From NCBI GenBank assembly GCA_023412475.1, contig JAEYNR010000031.1:62001-126000 (forward strand): a DNA stretch of 64,000 bases. The letters run 5' to 3'. Positions 52,110 through 61,810 of the stretch are shown here, in pieces (position 1 is the first letter of the stretch; each line of letters opens with the position of its first letter). The notes beneath the pieces were generated by a model that saw nothing but the letters and a program-made list of their open reading frames with translations, did not search any database and was not told the origin of the DNA. This DNA comes from Fibrobacterota bacterium. GTDB lineage: Bacteria > Fibrobacterota > Chitinivibrionia > Chitinivibrionales > Chitinispirillaceae. The translations under genes were made by a program, and so were the position numbers.

Positions 52110-53684
52110 ATGTTTGCATTTTTCAGGACACGGATCCGAAATAAAATCGTCTTATTGCCGGTCATTTCAGTAATGGTTATGGGTATGTTTACATTGATAT
52201 ACCTCCCAACCAATAAAAGAACAGAACTTCAGAATGTACTCTCTGAGCAGGTTACAGTTACTGCAGACCTGCTGGCTTTTGGCCTTGGAGTAGCTCTTGA
52301 CTCGGACAGGTTTGATGCTATAGCTGAAGGGTTCAATGTTACTAAAGGAGTTGGAGCGGTATCTTATATACTTATATATGATAATGAGAATAACTTTCTG
52401 AGCGCATATAATCCAGATAGCATTAAAATTAGTGAGACCAGGTCAGATTTCAGTGAGAAACCGGTTAAAAACGGTACATATCTGGAGAAAGCCACCATTA
52501 TTAAATATGGAAAACAATCCTATGGTACACTGGTAGTGGGTGTTTCCGTTGCATCCATCGATGCCAATGTACGTTCCTCTTTTCTGTTACTGTTGACAAT
52601 AGCTTTAGGACTGATTGTTTTTTCAATAATAGTGTCACTGGTATTCAGCTCCCGCATAGTTGAACCACTGAACTCTGTTCAAAATGCGATGAAAGCTCTG
52701 GGGCAGCGTGATCTTACAAAACAGTGTAAAGTTAACACTGCAGATGAGACGGCACAGATGGCTGAATCAGTTAATATAGCAATCGACTCACTCCGTCAAT
52801 CACTATCTGTCACTTCCAGTGGAGCAACCAGAATCTCTACTGCAGTAACTTCGCTTTCTGGCGTGTCTGAAATAATGGCTTCGAATTCAGCGGAAATGGC
52901 CGATAAATCTCAAACCATGTCTAAAGTAATCTCAGAAGCCATGGCAAGAATAGAAAACATGAAAAATTCCTCCAACGAGGTAACTAATTCCATACAGTCG
53001 ATGGCCAGTTCAATAGATGAGATGAATGCTTCTCTTAATGAAGTGGCAAAAAATTGCGAAAACGAATCTAAAGTCGCAGCTACCGCATCTTCTAAAGTCA
53101 ATGAGGCACAGTCAGTTATGCAGACATTGGGTGATGCTGCCAAAGAGATCACTACCATCAATGATGTAATTAACAACATCGCTCAACAGACAAAGCTTCT
53201 TGCACTTAACGCTACTATCGAAGCGGCCAGTGCCGGTAATGCGGGAAAAGGATTTGCAGTAGTGGCTCAGGAAGTAAAAACTTTGGCACAACAGACTGAT
53301 GGTGCCACAAATGAGATTGCTCGTCAGATTGAAGGAATCCAGACAAAAGCAAAAAACGCTATTACAGTAATCACGGAGATCGCCACTGTTGTGGATAATA
53401 TCAATACTATTGCTCATTTCATAGCTGCAGCCGTAGAGCAGCAAAGTTCTACTATCGCCGGAATTGCCAGAATAGGAAATAGTACTTCTTCAAATGCTCA
53501 AATGATCTCCTCAGATGTTATCCGCTGGTCTGAAGAGATGAGCAGGATCTCTAATAGTTTTCTTACTGTTGATGAGGCCGCATCTATATCTGCACAGGGA
53601 GCTGAAGAGATCAAATGCAGTGTAAAAGAGCTCCAGCAACTGTCGATGGAGTTAACCAATACAGTTAATCAATTTGTGCTCTGA
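52110..53684 (+). CDS. Methyl-accepting chemotaxis protein
   Basis: 524 residues from ATG 52110 (a GTG nine bases earlier is possible; neither has a good ribosome site). There are two membrane helices (about 15-35 and 160-185) around a roughly 120-residue periplasmic sensor with a small double-CACHE-like or sCache look. A HAMP domain (about 186-240) and the long helical signalling domain follow. The signalling hairpin has the conserved LALNATIEAA.AG..GKGFAVVA-type wording and EVKTLAQQT. It signals to CheA. It has no C-terminal CheR-tether pentapeptide. The ligand is unknown; it lies opposite a GH8 gene. Confidence 0.92.
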   Translation: MFAFFRTRIRNKIVLLPVISVMVMGMFTLIYLPTNKRTELQNVLSEQVTVTADLLAFGLGVALDSDRFDAIAEGFNVTKGVGAVSYILIYDNENNFLSAYNPDSIKISETRSDFSEKPVKNGTYLEKATIIKYGKQSYGTLVVGVSVASIDANVRSSFLLLLTIALGLIVFSIIVSLVFSSRIVEPLNSVQNAMKALGQRDLTKQCKVNTADETAQMAESVNIAIDSLRQSLSVTSSGATRISTAVTSLSGVSEIMASNSAEMADKSQTMSKVISEAMARIENMKNSSNEVTNSIQSMASSIDEMNASLNEVAKNCENESKVAATASSKVNEAQSVMQTLGDAAKEITTINDVINNIAQQTKLLALNATIEAASAGNAGKGFAVVAQEVKTLAQQTDGATNEIARQIEGIQTKAKNAITVITEIATVVDNINTIAHFIAAAVEQQSSTIAGIARIGNSTSSNAQMISSDVIRWSEEMSRISNSFLTVDEAASISAQGAEEIKCSVKELQQLSMELTNTVNQFVL

Positions 53685-53741
53685 TTCCATAAAAGTGTCT
53701 TTGGGCATGAATGCTAAAAAGCATTTTATCGGAAAATGTAT

Positions 53742-53764
53742 GAAGAGGAGAATTTCTCCTCTTC
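53742..53764. terminator. Bidirectional terminator between the chemoreceptor and hcp
   Basis: GAAGAGGAGAA and TTCTCCTCTTC form a near-perfect palindrome with only one base between the arms. It is followed by CTTTG on plus and lies between converging stops. Confidence 0.7.
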
Positions 53765-53776
53765 TTTGCAATTCAA

Positions 53777-55417
53777 TTATGCGACTTTTGAATTTAGTAT
53801 TGCGTCAAGATCTTCTTCCGCTGTGCTGACAGGTTTAATATTAAAGTTTTGCACCAGAAATGAAAGAATGTCTGGAGTAATAAATGCCGGAAGAGAAGGA
53901 CCCAAACGTATATTCTTAATTCCCAGGTAAAGCAGAGATAAAAGAATTACTACTGCTTTCTGTTCATACCACGACAGAACCAGAGAGAGCGGGAGATCAT
54001 TAATATCACAACCAAATGCTCCTGCTAAGGCCTGGGCAATTTTTACTGCAGAATATGCATCATTGCATTGGCCGATATCCAGAAGCCTGGGAAGTGGACC
54101 GATGGTTCCAAGGTCAAGATGATTAAAGCGGAATTTACCACAGGCAAGTGTTAGTATAATTGTGTCCTTTGGCGTTTTTTCCACGAATTCAGTATAATAG
54201 TTTCGGCCTGGTTTTGCACCATCGCATCCGCCAACCAGAAAGAAATGTTTAATACTGCCACTCTTTACAGCATCAATAACCTTATCAGCAACGCCCAGAA
54301 CTGCATTGTGTCCAAATCCGGTAGTAAGTGTTGATCCTGCTTTTTCTGGAAGACCGGGCAGCTCTTTTGCCCTGTTGATTACTGCTGAGAAATCATGGCC
54401 TTTGACATGCTTTACTCCGGGCCACCCAACAAGTCCGGTAGTAAAAACATTCTGGAAATAATTATCGCGTGGTTTCTGGATACAGTTGGTTGTAAAAAGA
54501 AAGACCACAGATATGTTATCAAACTCTTTCTGCTGATTCTGCCATGCCGTGCCGAAATGACCAACAAGATGTTTGTATTTTCTTAGTTGGGGGTATCCAT
54601 GGGCAGGAAGCATTTCGCCGTGAGTGTAAATATTGACATCTTTCCCCTCTGTCTGTTTTAGCAACTCCTCAAGATCAAGAAGATCATGACCGCTGATAAT
54701 AATGGCTGGTCCTTTTTTCCACGCAGTAGATACCTGAGTTGGTTGCGGGTGACCAAAACGGCCGGTATTTGCTTCATCCAGAATTTCCATGGTACGTACA
54801 TTGATCTCTCCACACTTTAATGCCAACGCGGTCAGAGCTTCAATTGTAGGTTCTTTATTATTAAGATATGAAAGTGCTTCATGAAAATACGCAAATATGG
54901 AATCATCACTTTTCCCCAGAATATAGGCATGATCAGCATATGCAGCCATCCCTTTAAGGCCATATATTAGAAGCTGCTGCAGTGAACGGATATTTTCATC
55001 TGGCTGTTCCGCCATGATTCCGTACTCAACCCCCTGGGCAATCAGATCTGTTTCGTTTGAAGCAGTTGTGAATAGTGCTGCTTCAGGAAAATCATTGATG
55101 TCAGCGCCACTGTCTATTAACTGCTTAGCGAGCCTCTTTTTCAGAGTATCACCTTTTGCAATCATTGCACTTATAGCATGGGAATCAAAATTAACATTAG
55201 TAACAGTGGTAAACAAAGCTTCAATAGTGAATATGTCAGCTTCGCTATCCTTTATGCCCCTTTTTCGAAGCGAATCTGCCAAATATCCAATTCCTATCAA
55301 TTGATGAATAAGCAGATCCTGAAGTGATGCAACATCTGGCTGTTTTCCACATACTCCAGAAATTGTGCATCCTGTGCCTTTGGCTGTTTGTTCGCATTGA
55401 AAGCAAAACATACTCAT
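53777..55417 (-). CDS. hcp: Hybrid-cluster protein (hydroxylamine reductase / NO-stress protein)
   Basis: The start is ATG 55417 (MSMFCFQC), 6 bp after AAGGAG; the longer frame from TTG 55432 runs through that site. The protein has 546 residues. The N-terminal cluster Cys motif is MFCFQCEQTAKGTGCTIS followed by GVCG. Hybrid-cluster ligands are seen around SGHDLLDLEELL, THGEMLPAHGYP, TTNCIQKP, ACGKFRFN and IGQCNDAYSA. Hcp detoxifies reactive nitrogen species and can act in protein S-nitrosylation. It is usually made under anaerobic or NO stress, which fits the FNR-type site upstream. It stands alone; no hcr reductase gene is adjacent. Confidence 0.95.
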   Translation of the reverse strand: MSMFCFQCEQTAKGTGCTISGVCGKQPDVASLQDLLIHQLIGIGYLADSLRKRGIKDSEADIFTIEALFTTVTNVNFDSHAISAMIAKGDTLKKRLAKQLIDSGADINDFPEAALFTTASNETDLIAQGVEYGIMAEQPDENIRSLQQLLIYGLKGMAAYADHAYILGKSDDSIFAYFHEALSYLNNKEPTIEALTALALKCGEINVRTMEILDEANTGRFGHPQPTQVSTAWKKGPAIIISGHDLLDLEELLKQTEGKDVNIYTHGEMLPAHGYPQLRKYKHLVGHFGTAWQNQQKEFDNISVVFLFTTNCIQKPRDNYFQNVFTTGLVGWPGVKHVKGHDFSAVINRAKELPGLPEKAGSTLTTGFGHNAVLGVADKVIDAVKSGSIKHFFLVGGCDGAKPGRNYYTEFVEKTPKDTIILTLACGKFRFNHLDLGTIGPLPRLLDIGQCNDAYSAVKIAQALAGAFGCDINDLPLSLVLSWYEQKAVVILLSLLYLGIKNIRLGPSLPAFITPDILSFLVQNFNIKPVSTAEEDLDAILNSKVA

Positions 55418-55542
55418 ATTGATCTCCTTCAAATAAGGTTAATTAATGTATCGTGCAATGCTGGTGAAGGTTTAAGGAAACTCATTAACCAGGCTTATAA
55501 CACCAATATAGCACAATACAATGTTTACCAAATTGATCTACA

Positions 55543-55556
55543 TCAAGAAGTAGAGA
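55543..55556 (-). promoter_or_regulatory. FNR/HcpR-type operator upstream of hcp
   Basis: TTGAT-CTAC-ATCAA is an exact match to the CRP/FNR-family consensus TTGATNNNNATCAA. It lies about 130 bp upstream of the hcp start. A TATTGT or TATATT word 30-45 bp further on the minus strand could be the -10 box. hcp genes are commonly activated by FNR or HcpR regulators. The regulator gene is not in the window. Confidence 0.7.
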
Positions 55557-55570
55557 GATTCTTTGGGAGA

Positions 55571-55731
55571 AGAAAGTTCCAAATCACAATTCCTAAATCC
55601 TGATTAAATTCCAAAAACTCAAATTCCAAACAGGGATTAAGAGTGTTTCAGTTAGCTACTCATTTATCATTGAGTTTTTTTTCCCATTTCTTGTTCTTGT
55701 TCTTGTTTCGAATTTCGAATTTCGTGCTTAT
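55571..55731 (-). repeat. Dispersed composite repeat, locus C (inverted)
   Basis: On the minus strand, module 1 (55731-55682) reads AAGCACGAAATTCGAAATTC then GAAACAAG, AACAAGAACAAG, AAATGGG. Module 2 (55600-55571) reads GGATTTAGGAATTGTGATTT then GGAACTTTC. The order matches loci A and B. The rest of 55418-55894 holds only the hcp promoter region and AT-rich DNA. Confidence 0.75.
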
Positions 55732-55894
55732 TTTTATAAAAATCCCAACCAGAAAATTCCTAAACATTTAATTACCTCAAAGTGATAGCACACTTCGAAG
55801 AGATATTCTGTTTATTTGTCCCCTGTTATATTTATATTTTACAACATTTGTGGAGTTCCTTTTTACATAACGGTTCTGATGTCTAAAGTGTATA

Positions 55895-57139
55895 ATGAGT
55901 AAATTTTTTATCTTTTCCCTTAAAAGCAAGTTTTTCTGGTTACTGTTTGGTATAGCCCTTATATTGAGATTGGCCCTTGTCTGGATTCTTCCTTTTGGGC
56001 AGACAGTAAAATATGGACTGCAAGGGCTTAATGACGAGCCATCACACTACAATTATGTAAAATATCTGGCGGAAAATCGCCAGTTTCCTGTGCAGACAGA
56101 GTCCAGTAAGAGTGCTCAGGCTTTTGAGCATAATATTTATGAGTATTATCAGGCACCGCTTTATTATGTTGCAAATGCTCTTTTTGTCCCATTAACCGGT
56201 TTAAAAGGTGCATTATATGCTGGAAGGATGATATCCTGGTTTTTTGGGATTTTAACTCTGCTGATATTGTGTAATATTCTTCATTTGATCTGTCCAAATA
56301 AAAAGGTAATTGCTTCAGGAGTGCTGCTGTGCGCTTTTCTTCCCACTCACATCTATTTTTGTTCACTGCTTTCCAATGATTCGATCAGTTGGTTTGCTGG
56401 TAGCTGGTTGCTTTACCTTTTAATGTCTCATGATAAAGTGTCTGATAAACAAAATGCCAAGTATGCCATTTACCTTTCATTTGTTATGGCTTTTGCCGTT
56501 ATGACTAAAAGCTCTTCATTTATGTATTATCCGTTGATGGCTTATTCATTTTTCTATAATTTCCGTAAGAAAGGTGAAATAGAACTACTCTGGTGGGCGA
56601 TAATATCCATTTCCTTTTCACTGGTATTGGTTTTTCCCTGGTATTGGCGCAGTTGGCATCTTTATGGAAGTCTGTTCGCTATAGACATCGGTTTTGGGCC
56701 ACCTGGTTCTTATCTACGTTCAGCAGGGGAGATAGCTCAATTTGGTGCAGCAACGGCCAGATTGTTCTGGTTCCCAATGCAGCACGTGTCAAAAAGTGGT
56801 ATTCTGGTGAATGTTTTAAATATTCTGGGGCCGTTATTGATTCTTTTGTATGCGTTTCTGGCAATACTGGATGCATCGATAAGGGTATGGAAGAGAAAGC
56901 TGAGATTTAAAGAACAGATACTCTGGTTGACGTTATTACTGGCTGTAGCCGCATATGTAAAGCTTAACATGAGCTGGGCTAATGCGGAGGGAAGATATCT
57001 GTTTACGGCTCTAGCACCTGTAATTGCCTTGCTTTGTGCATCACCGGCAAGATTGTTTTCAAAAAGTAATGCAATGTATCATTTGGGATTTGCCGGGGTA
57101 GCAGGTCTTTACGGATATTTATATTTTTTTGTAATCTGA
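55895..57139 (+). CDS. GT-C-type integral membrane glycosyltransferase-like protein (GT39/ArnT-like)
   Basis: 414 residues with about ten membrane helices. After helix 1 comes the luminal loop GLNDEPSHYNYVKYL, whose Asp-Glu pair matches the catalytic-loop pattern of the polyprenyl-phosphate-sugar transferases (PMT/ArnT). Later loops carry YYQAPLYYV and NMSWANAEGRYLF. It would transfer a sugar or similar group on the periplasmic face. The family call is moderate; length is at the short end. It lies alone between hcp and adk, with a weak ribosome site. Confidence 0.7.
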   Translation: MSKFFIFSLKSKFFWLLFGIALILRLALVWILPFGQTVKYGLQGLNDEPSHYNYVKYLAENRQFPVQTESSKSAQAFEHNIYEYYQAPLYYVANALFVPLTGLKGALYAGRMISWFFGILTLLILCNILHLICPNKKVIASGVLLCAFLPTHIYFCSLLSNDSISWFAGSWLLYLLMSHDKVSDKQNAKYAIYLSFVMAFAVMTKSSSFMYYPLMAYSFFYNFRKKGEIELLWWAIISISFSLVLVFPWYWRSWHLYGSLFAIDIGFGPPGSYLRSAGEIAQFGAATARLFWFPMQHVSKSGILVNVLNILGPLLILLYAFLAILDASIRVWKRKLRFKEQILWLTLLLAVAAYVKLNMSWANAEGRYLFTALAPVIALLCASPARLFSKSNAMYHLGFAGVAGLYGYLYFFVI

Positions 57140-57361
57140 AATGATCGGAAATGAACAAACCAGAATGTGGATTTTCCTGTGTTTAGAATTTTAACTTAAT
57201 ACAGAAATGTATATTATGCGATTCACTAAAGAGATGCTCTACGGTGGACAGGGCCGCCTTCCATAGTACTAAGTACAGTGGACAGGCGGTAAAAGAACTG
57301 AACGAAAAGTCGAAATCAAGAATTATCAGTGGTTTGCTTACTGATCAGATATCGTTTCTGA

Positions 57362-57970
57362 TTAGCACTGATTCCTGCATATCTGCTTAGCTGCTGTTCT
57401 TTCGAAAACGGAACGGATCCGGTTGAATACCTCTTCAATTGTGCCGCATCCCTGGATATCTTTCACCAGATTTTTTGGTCTGTAATATGAGAGGCAGGGT
57501 TCACTCTGTTTTTTATAGGTGTTGATCCTGTTTTGAATAATCTGAGGATCAGCATCATCCACACGGCCTTCAATCGAAGCACGCCTGGCAAGTCGTGAAT
57601 GAATCTCTTCATCTTCAACAGAGATATTTATAACACAATCAAGTATGATTCCCAACTCTGAGAGTATCTTGTCAAGGGCTTTTGCCTGTGGGAGACTACG
57701 TGGAAATCCATCCAGAAGAAAGCCGCTGGCGACATCCTTTTGGGACAGACGGTCTTTAACCATGGCAATAGTTACATCATCAGGAACGAGCACTCCTTTG
57801 TTGCTGTACATTTTGGCAGTGCGGCCAAGTTCGGTGTTGTTTTTAATGTGGCAACGGAACATATCTCCGGTGGAGATATGTGGGACAGAGAGCAGCTCGC
57901 TCAGTTTTACCGCTTGAGTTCCTTTTCCTGCTCCCGGAGGTCCAAACAAGACTACATTTTTTCCTGACAT
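57362..57970 (-). CDS. adk: Adenylate kinase, short-LID form
   Basis: 202 residues; GGGAG lies 5 bp before the ATG. The P-loop is LFGPPGAGKGTQ. The AMP site is ISTGDMFR and GFLLDGFPRS, followed by the catalytic Arg region LARRASIEGRVDD. The LID lacks the 30-residue zinc-finger-like insert (RASIEGRVDDADP only), so it is the short form. It balances ATP, ADP and AMP. It follows uvrA on the same strand with an 82-bp gap. Confidence 0.95.
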   Translation of the reverse strand: MSGKNVVLFGPPGAGKGTQAVKLSELLSVPHISTGDMFRCHIKNNTELGRTAKMYSNKGVLVPDDVTIAMVKDRLSQKDVASGFLLDGFPRSLPQAKALDKILSELGIILDCVINISVEDEEIHSRLARRASIEGRVDDADPQIIQNRINTYKKQSEPCLSYYRPKNLVKDIQGCGTIEEVFNRIRSVFERTAAKQICRNQC

Positions 57971-58052
57971 GTTTACTCCCGTATAAAAGGTTACAAGATG
58001 AGTCTTAGTTGCAAAAGAGAATATATGTTACAACTTTCATAATAGCTTCCTG

Positions 58053-60899
58053 CTAAAGGTGTTTTTCTGCCCTGATATAATCCTTCAGGAATTTTCCAGT
58101 GAGAGATTTGTCTGATTTTATTATCTGTTCCGGGGTGCCACAGGCTACAATTTCACCCCCACCGTTTCCTCCCTCAGGGCCCAGATCGATTATGTGGTCT
58201 GCGCACTTTATTACATCCAGGTTGTGCTCAATAATGACAACTGAATTCCCTTTGTCTACCAGTTCGTGAATTACCGACATCAGCATAAGAATGTCTTCGA
58301 AATGAAGTCCGGTTGTGGGTTCATCAAGGATATAGAGAGTCTTGCCGGTGGCTCTTCTTGCCAGCTCAGAAGCCAGTTTAATTCTTTGCGCTTCGCCACC
58401 AGAGAGTGTGTTTGCTGCCTGGCCAAGATGTATATAACCGAGGCCGACCTGTGAGAGAACGGTAAGTTTATTTTTAATAGAGTTAATTTTATCAAAAAAC
58501 AGTAACGCTTCATCGACAGTCATATTTAACACATCTGCAATGGATTTATTTTTAAATAGAACGTCAAGGGTTTCTCTGTTGTAGCGTTTACCATGGCAAA
58601 TTTCACACGGTACATAAACATCAGGGAGAAAATGCATTTCAATACGAAGAACACCATCTCCCTGGCAAGTTTCGCAACGTCCGCCTTTTACATTAAAGCT
58701 GAATCTGCCTGGAGAGTATCCTCTGATTTTACTTTCGGGCATTGAGGCGAACAGATCGCGGATAAGGTCAAAACACTTGGTATAGGTGGCAGGATTAGAA
58801 CGGGGAGTGCGCCCGATTGGAGACTGGTCGATATCGATAACCTTGTCAATATTGTCGACTCCTTCAAGTGACCTGTATGGAAGTGGCTGGGCTTTGGAAG
58901 AGTGCAATATTTTCCTGAGTGCAGGAAAGAGAGTCTGATTAATTAGAGTGCTCTTACCGGATCCTGACACACCGGTCACGCAAACCAGCATACCCAGAGG
59001 GATTTTAACATACACGGTTTTTAGATTGTTCCCTTTGGCTCCTTTGATCGTTATGTGCTGTCCATTTCCTTTTCTTCTTGAAGGAGGCTGGGGGATGTAT
59101 TTCCTGCCGGAGATATATGCGCCGGTGAGTGATGTCGGGTGAGAAGCGACTTCCTGGGGAGTACCCTGGGCGACTATATTCCCACCGTGAATTCCGGCTC
59201 CGGGCCCAATGTCAATAAGATGGTCGGCTGCCAGCATCGTGTCTTTATCATGCTCAATAACTACAACTGTGTTACCCAGATCTCTAAGAGAAAACAGTGT
59301 ATCGATGAGTTTGGAGTTATCTCTTGGATGTAATCCGATACTGGGTTCATCAAGTATGTAAATCACTCCTGTGAGTTGAGATCCGATCTGTGTGGCCAGT
59401 CTTATACGCTGTGCTTCGCCTCCGGAAAGGGTAGAGGCAGTGCGATTAAGTGTTAAATAGGATAATCCTACATTGTTAAGAAATTTGAGCCGTTGATAAA
59501 TTTCCCTTAGAATCGGTTGAGCGATTTTTGACTGTCGCTGGTTTAATTTAATAGAAGACAAATAAGCGGCTATATCGGAGATTGGCATAGAAGATATGTC
59601 TGCAATGTTTTTATCCCCAAAAAGTATGGCCAGGCTTTCTTTTCTCAAACGGGCGCCTTTGCAGACAGAGCATTGTTTCTGAGTCATGAATTCTTCAATC
59701 CAGTGGCGGATCTCTTCTGAAGAAGTTTCTTTATAGCGACGCAGGAGATTTGGGATAACACCTTCGAAACTCTTTTTAAATTCAGCTTTTCCCTCTCTGG
59801 AGCCGTTCTCCCATAAGATTCTGATTTTTTCATCACCGGAGCCATAAAAGAGAATTTTCTTTTGTTTTTCACTCAAACTGGAGAATGGTTTATCAGAAGG
59901 AATTTTGAAGTGACGGCAAACTGCTGAAAGGATCTGATTATTCCAGCTGCCAGTTGTAGATGCCCCGTTCCAGGCGACAATCGCACCGTTATTAATGCTA
60001 AGAGTGGGGTTCGGGACACAAAGATCCGGATCGATTTCCATCAAAAAACCCAGTCCATTGCAGTTTTCACAAGCTCCGAAGGGATTATTAAAGGAAAACA
60101 TGCGGGGAGAGAGCTCATTGTAGCTGATCTGGCAGTCAGGGCAGGCAAGGAGCTCAGAGAATGTAAGGGTCTGTTTGCCGGTAATGTCAATCAGAACTGT
60201 ACCATTGATACTGAGCTTTAGCGCAGTTTCAAGGGAATCGTTAAGTCTGGCCCGGATAGATGGCTTGTTTAATAGTCTGTCAATAACTACTTCGATAGAA
60301 TGTTTTTTGTTTTTATCAATGGTAATTTCTTCATCCAGAGTGTAAACGGAACCATCAATTCGTACTCTGAGTAGGCCGTCTTTTCTGAGTTTTTCCAGTA
60401 ATTCCCGAAACTCTCCCTTTCGACCGGAAACAACCGGAGAAAGAATCTGAAACCTGCTTCCTTCAGGGAGCGACAAGACGCTGTCGGTAATTTCCTGAAT
60501 GGTCTGGCGGGAGATTATCTTGCCGCAATTATAGCAGGTGGGAGTTCCGACACGTGCAAAAAGCAAACGGAAATAATCATGAACTTCGGTTATGGTGCCA
60601 ACTGTGGATCGGGGATTATGTGCAGTTGTTTTTTGTTCGATGGAGATTGCGGGCGAGAGTCCCTCGATTGAGTCTACATCTGGTTTGTCTAGTAACCCAA
60701 GGAATTGCCGGGCGTAAGTGGACAAAGACTCGACGAATCTACGTTGACCTTCAGAATAAAGGGTGTCAAAGGCCAGGGATGATTTCCCTGATCCTGACAA
60801 ACCGGTCATGACTGTAAATGAGTTACGGGGGATTGTAACATCAATTCCTTTAAGGTTGTGCTCCCTAGCACCTTTGATTATTATATCGCGTACATGCAT
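58053..60899 (-). CDS. uvrA: Excinuclease ABC subunit A (UvrA)
   Basis: 948 residues, full length. Two ABC ATPase halves: Walker A GLSGSGKSS (about 30) and GVSGSGKST (about 640), with two LSGGEAQR signatures and ILDEPSIGLHPRD / ILDEPTTGLHF Walker B regions. Zinc modules are seen at CPDC...CENCNG and CETCQGDG...CEICHG. It recognises DNA damage for nucleotide excision repair with UvrB. It lies 73 bp after a receiver gene on the same strand, possibly at the end of that transcript. Confidence 0.97.
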   Translation of the reverse strand: MHVRDIIIKGAREHNLKGIDVTIPRNSFTVMTGLSGSGKSSLAFDTLYSEGQRRFVESLSTYARQFLGLLDKPDVDSIEGLSPAISIEQKTTAHNPRSTVGTITEVHDYFRLLFARVGTPTCYNCGKIISRQTIQEITDSVLSLPEGSRFQILSPVVSGRKGEFRELLEKLRKDGLLRVRIDGSVYTLDEEITIDKNKKHSIEVVIDRLLNKPSIRARLNDSLETALKLSINGTVLIDITGKQTLTFSELLACPDCQISYNELSPRMFSFNNPFGACENCNGLGFLMEIDPDLCVPNPTLSINNGAIVAWNGASTTGSWNNQILSAVCRHFKIPSDKPFSSLSEKQKKILFYGSGDEKIRILWENGSREGKAEFKKSFEGVIPNLLRRYKETSSEEIRHWIEEFMTQKQCSVCKGARLRKESLAILFGDKNIADISSMPISDIAAYLSSIKLNQRQSKIAQPILREIYQRLKFLNNVGLSYLTLNRTASTLSGGEAQRIRLATQIGSQLTGVIYILDEPSIGLHPRDNSKLIDTLFSLRDLGNTVVVIEHDKDTMLAADHLIDIGPGAGIHGGNIVAQGTPQEVASHPTSLTGAYISGRKYIPQPPSRRKGNGQHITIKGAKGNNLKTVYVKIPLGMLVCVTGVSGSGKSTLINQTLFPALRKILHSSKAQPLPYRSLEGVDNIDKVIDIDQSPIGRTPRSNPATYTKCFDLIRDLFASMPESKIRGYSPGRFSFNVKGGRCETCQGDGVLRIEMHFLPDVYVPCEICHGKRYNRETLDVLFKNKSIADVLNMTVDEALLFFDKINSIKNKLTVLSQVGLGYIHLGQAANTLSGGEAQRIKLASELARRATGKTLYILDEPTTGLHFEDILMLMSVIHELVDKGNSVVIIEHNLDVIKCADHIIDLGPEGGNGGGEIVACGTPEQIIKSDKSLTGKFLKDYIRAEKHL

Positions 60900-60972
60900 A
60901 AAGGAAATCTTTTCAACTGAGATATTTAAAAAAAGAGAGAGAGTTTTTTTAAGAAAAAATAATCCGGATAAT

Positions 60973-61443
60973 TTAATCTAATGGAGTGTTAGAAGTACTA
61001 TCTTTGTTTTTTGGTGTAGGCGGTTGCTGGTTATCGGTTTGCAGATCTTCATGGTAGATTTCCCAGGCATTCTGGACGGCTTCGGCGATTTTAGCTCTGT
61101 TAAATGGTTTGAATAAACAGGGATAACGGATAGTTTTATAGATTCTGACCAGAGTATGCCTGGGGTTGTAGCCAAAACCGGTCATAAGTGCCATCTGAGA
61201 GGGAATCTTCTTATCTTTTATTTTACTTATGAACTCATAACCATCCATGTCAGGCATGGCGATGTCGGTAAGGACCAGGAAATAGGAATTCTTATCCAGC
61301 TCATCGAATGCCTCGGATGTAGATGAGATGGTAGTAACTTCCCATCCCAAAGATTCCAGATAGATCTTCAGGAAATCCAGAACATCAGCTTCATCATCTA
61401 CAACCAGTATTCGCTTATTTTTTTGCTTTATTGAAGAGTTCAT
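60973..61443 (-). CDS. Stand-alone response regulator receiver (second of pair)
   Basis: 156 residues. The receiver domain is about 10-130, with VVDDEAD acidic pocket, phospho-acceptor Asp60 (LTDIAMPDMDG), switch Thr88 (LMTGFG) and Lys112 (FKPFN). A Pro/Asn/Gln/Thr-rich, probably disordered tail of 25 follows. There is no output domain. Its start overlaps the preceding receiver gene by 29 bp, so the two are co-translated. Part of the KaiC-like/membrane/receiver module. Confidence 0.9.
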   Translation of the reverse strand: MNSSIKQKNKRILVVDDEADVLDFLKIYLESLGWEVTTISSTSEAFDELDKNSYFLVLTDIAMPDMDGYEFISKIKDKKIPSQMALMTGFGYNPRHTLVRIYKTIRYPCLFKPFNRAKIAEAVQNAWEIYHEDLQTDNQQPPTPKNKDSTSNTPLD

Positions 61444-61798
61444 AAGTTTTATCTATCAGTTCCTGTTTCCCAAATGGCTTAGTGATGTAGGCATCTGCGT
61501 TCATAATATGCAGGCCTACCATTTCATCGAATTGCTGACTTTTGGCAGTTAAAATACCGATTGGTACATCGGTGAAGGAGGGATCGCTCCTGATCAACCT
61601 GAAAACTGCCCAACCATCCATTTTTGGCATAGTCAGATCTAATAGTATCGCCTCTGGACGAAATTCCTTTGCACTCTGATAAGCAATAAGCGGGTCGAGT
61701 ACAGTTTGGACTTCAAAATCTTTTGTAGTTTCCAAAACCAGTTTAACTAAATCTGCGATATCTTTGTCATCTTCAATTACTAGTATTTTTTTGGTCAT
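61415..61798 (-). CDS. Stand-alone response regulator receiver (first of pair)
   Basis: 127 residues, a single CheY-like domain: VIEDDKD, acceptor Asp54 (LLDLTMPKMDG), switch Thr in ILTAK, and Lys107 (ITKPFG). The wording is close to PilH/DivK-like receivers attached to signalling clusters. GAGG lies about 10 bp upstream. It starts 12 bp after the small membrane protein gene and overlaps the next receiver. Confidence 0.9.
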   Translation of the reverse strand: MTKKILVIEDDKDIADLVKLVLETTKDFEVQTVLDPLIAYQSAKEFRPEAILLDLTMPKMDGWAVFRLIRSDPSFTDVPIGILTAKSQQFDEMVGLHIMNADAYITKPFGKQELIDKTYELFNKAKK

Positions 61799-61810
61799 AA
61801 ATATCGCACC

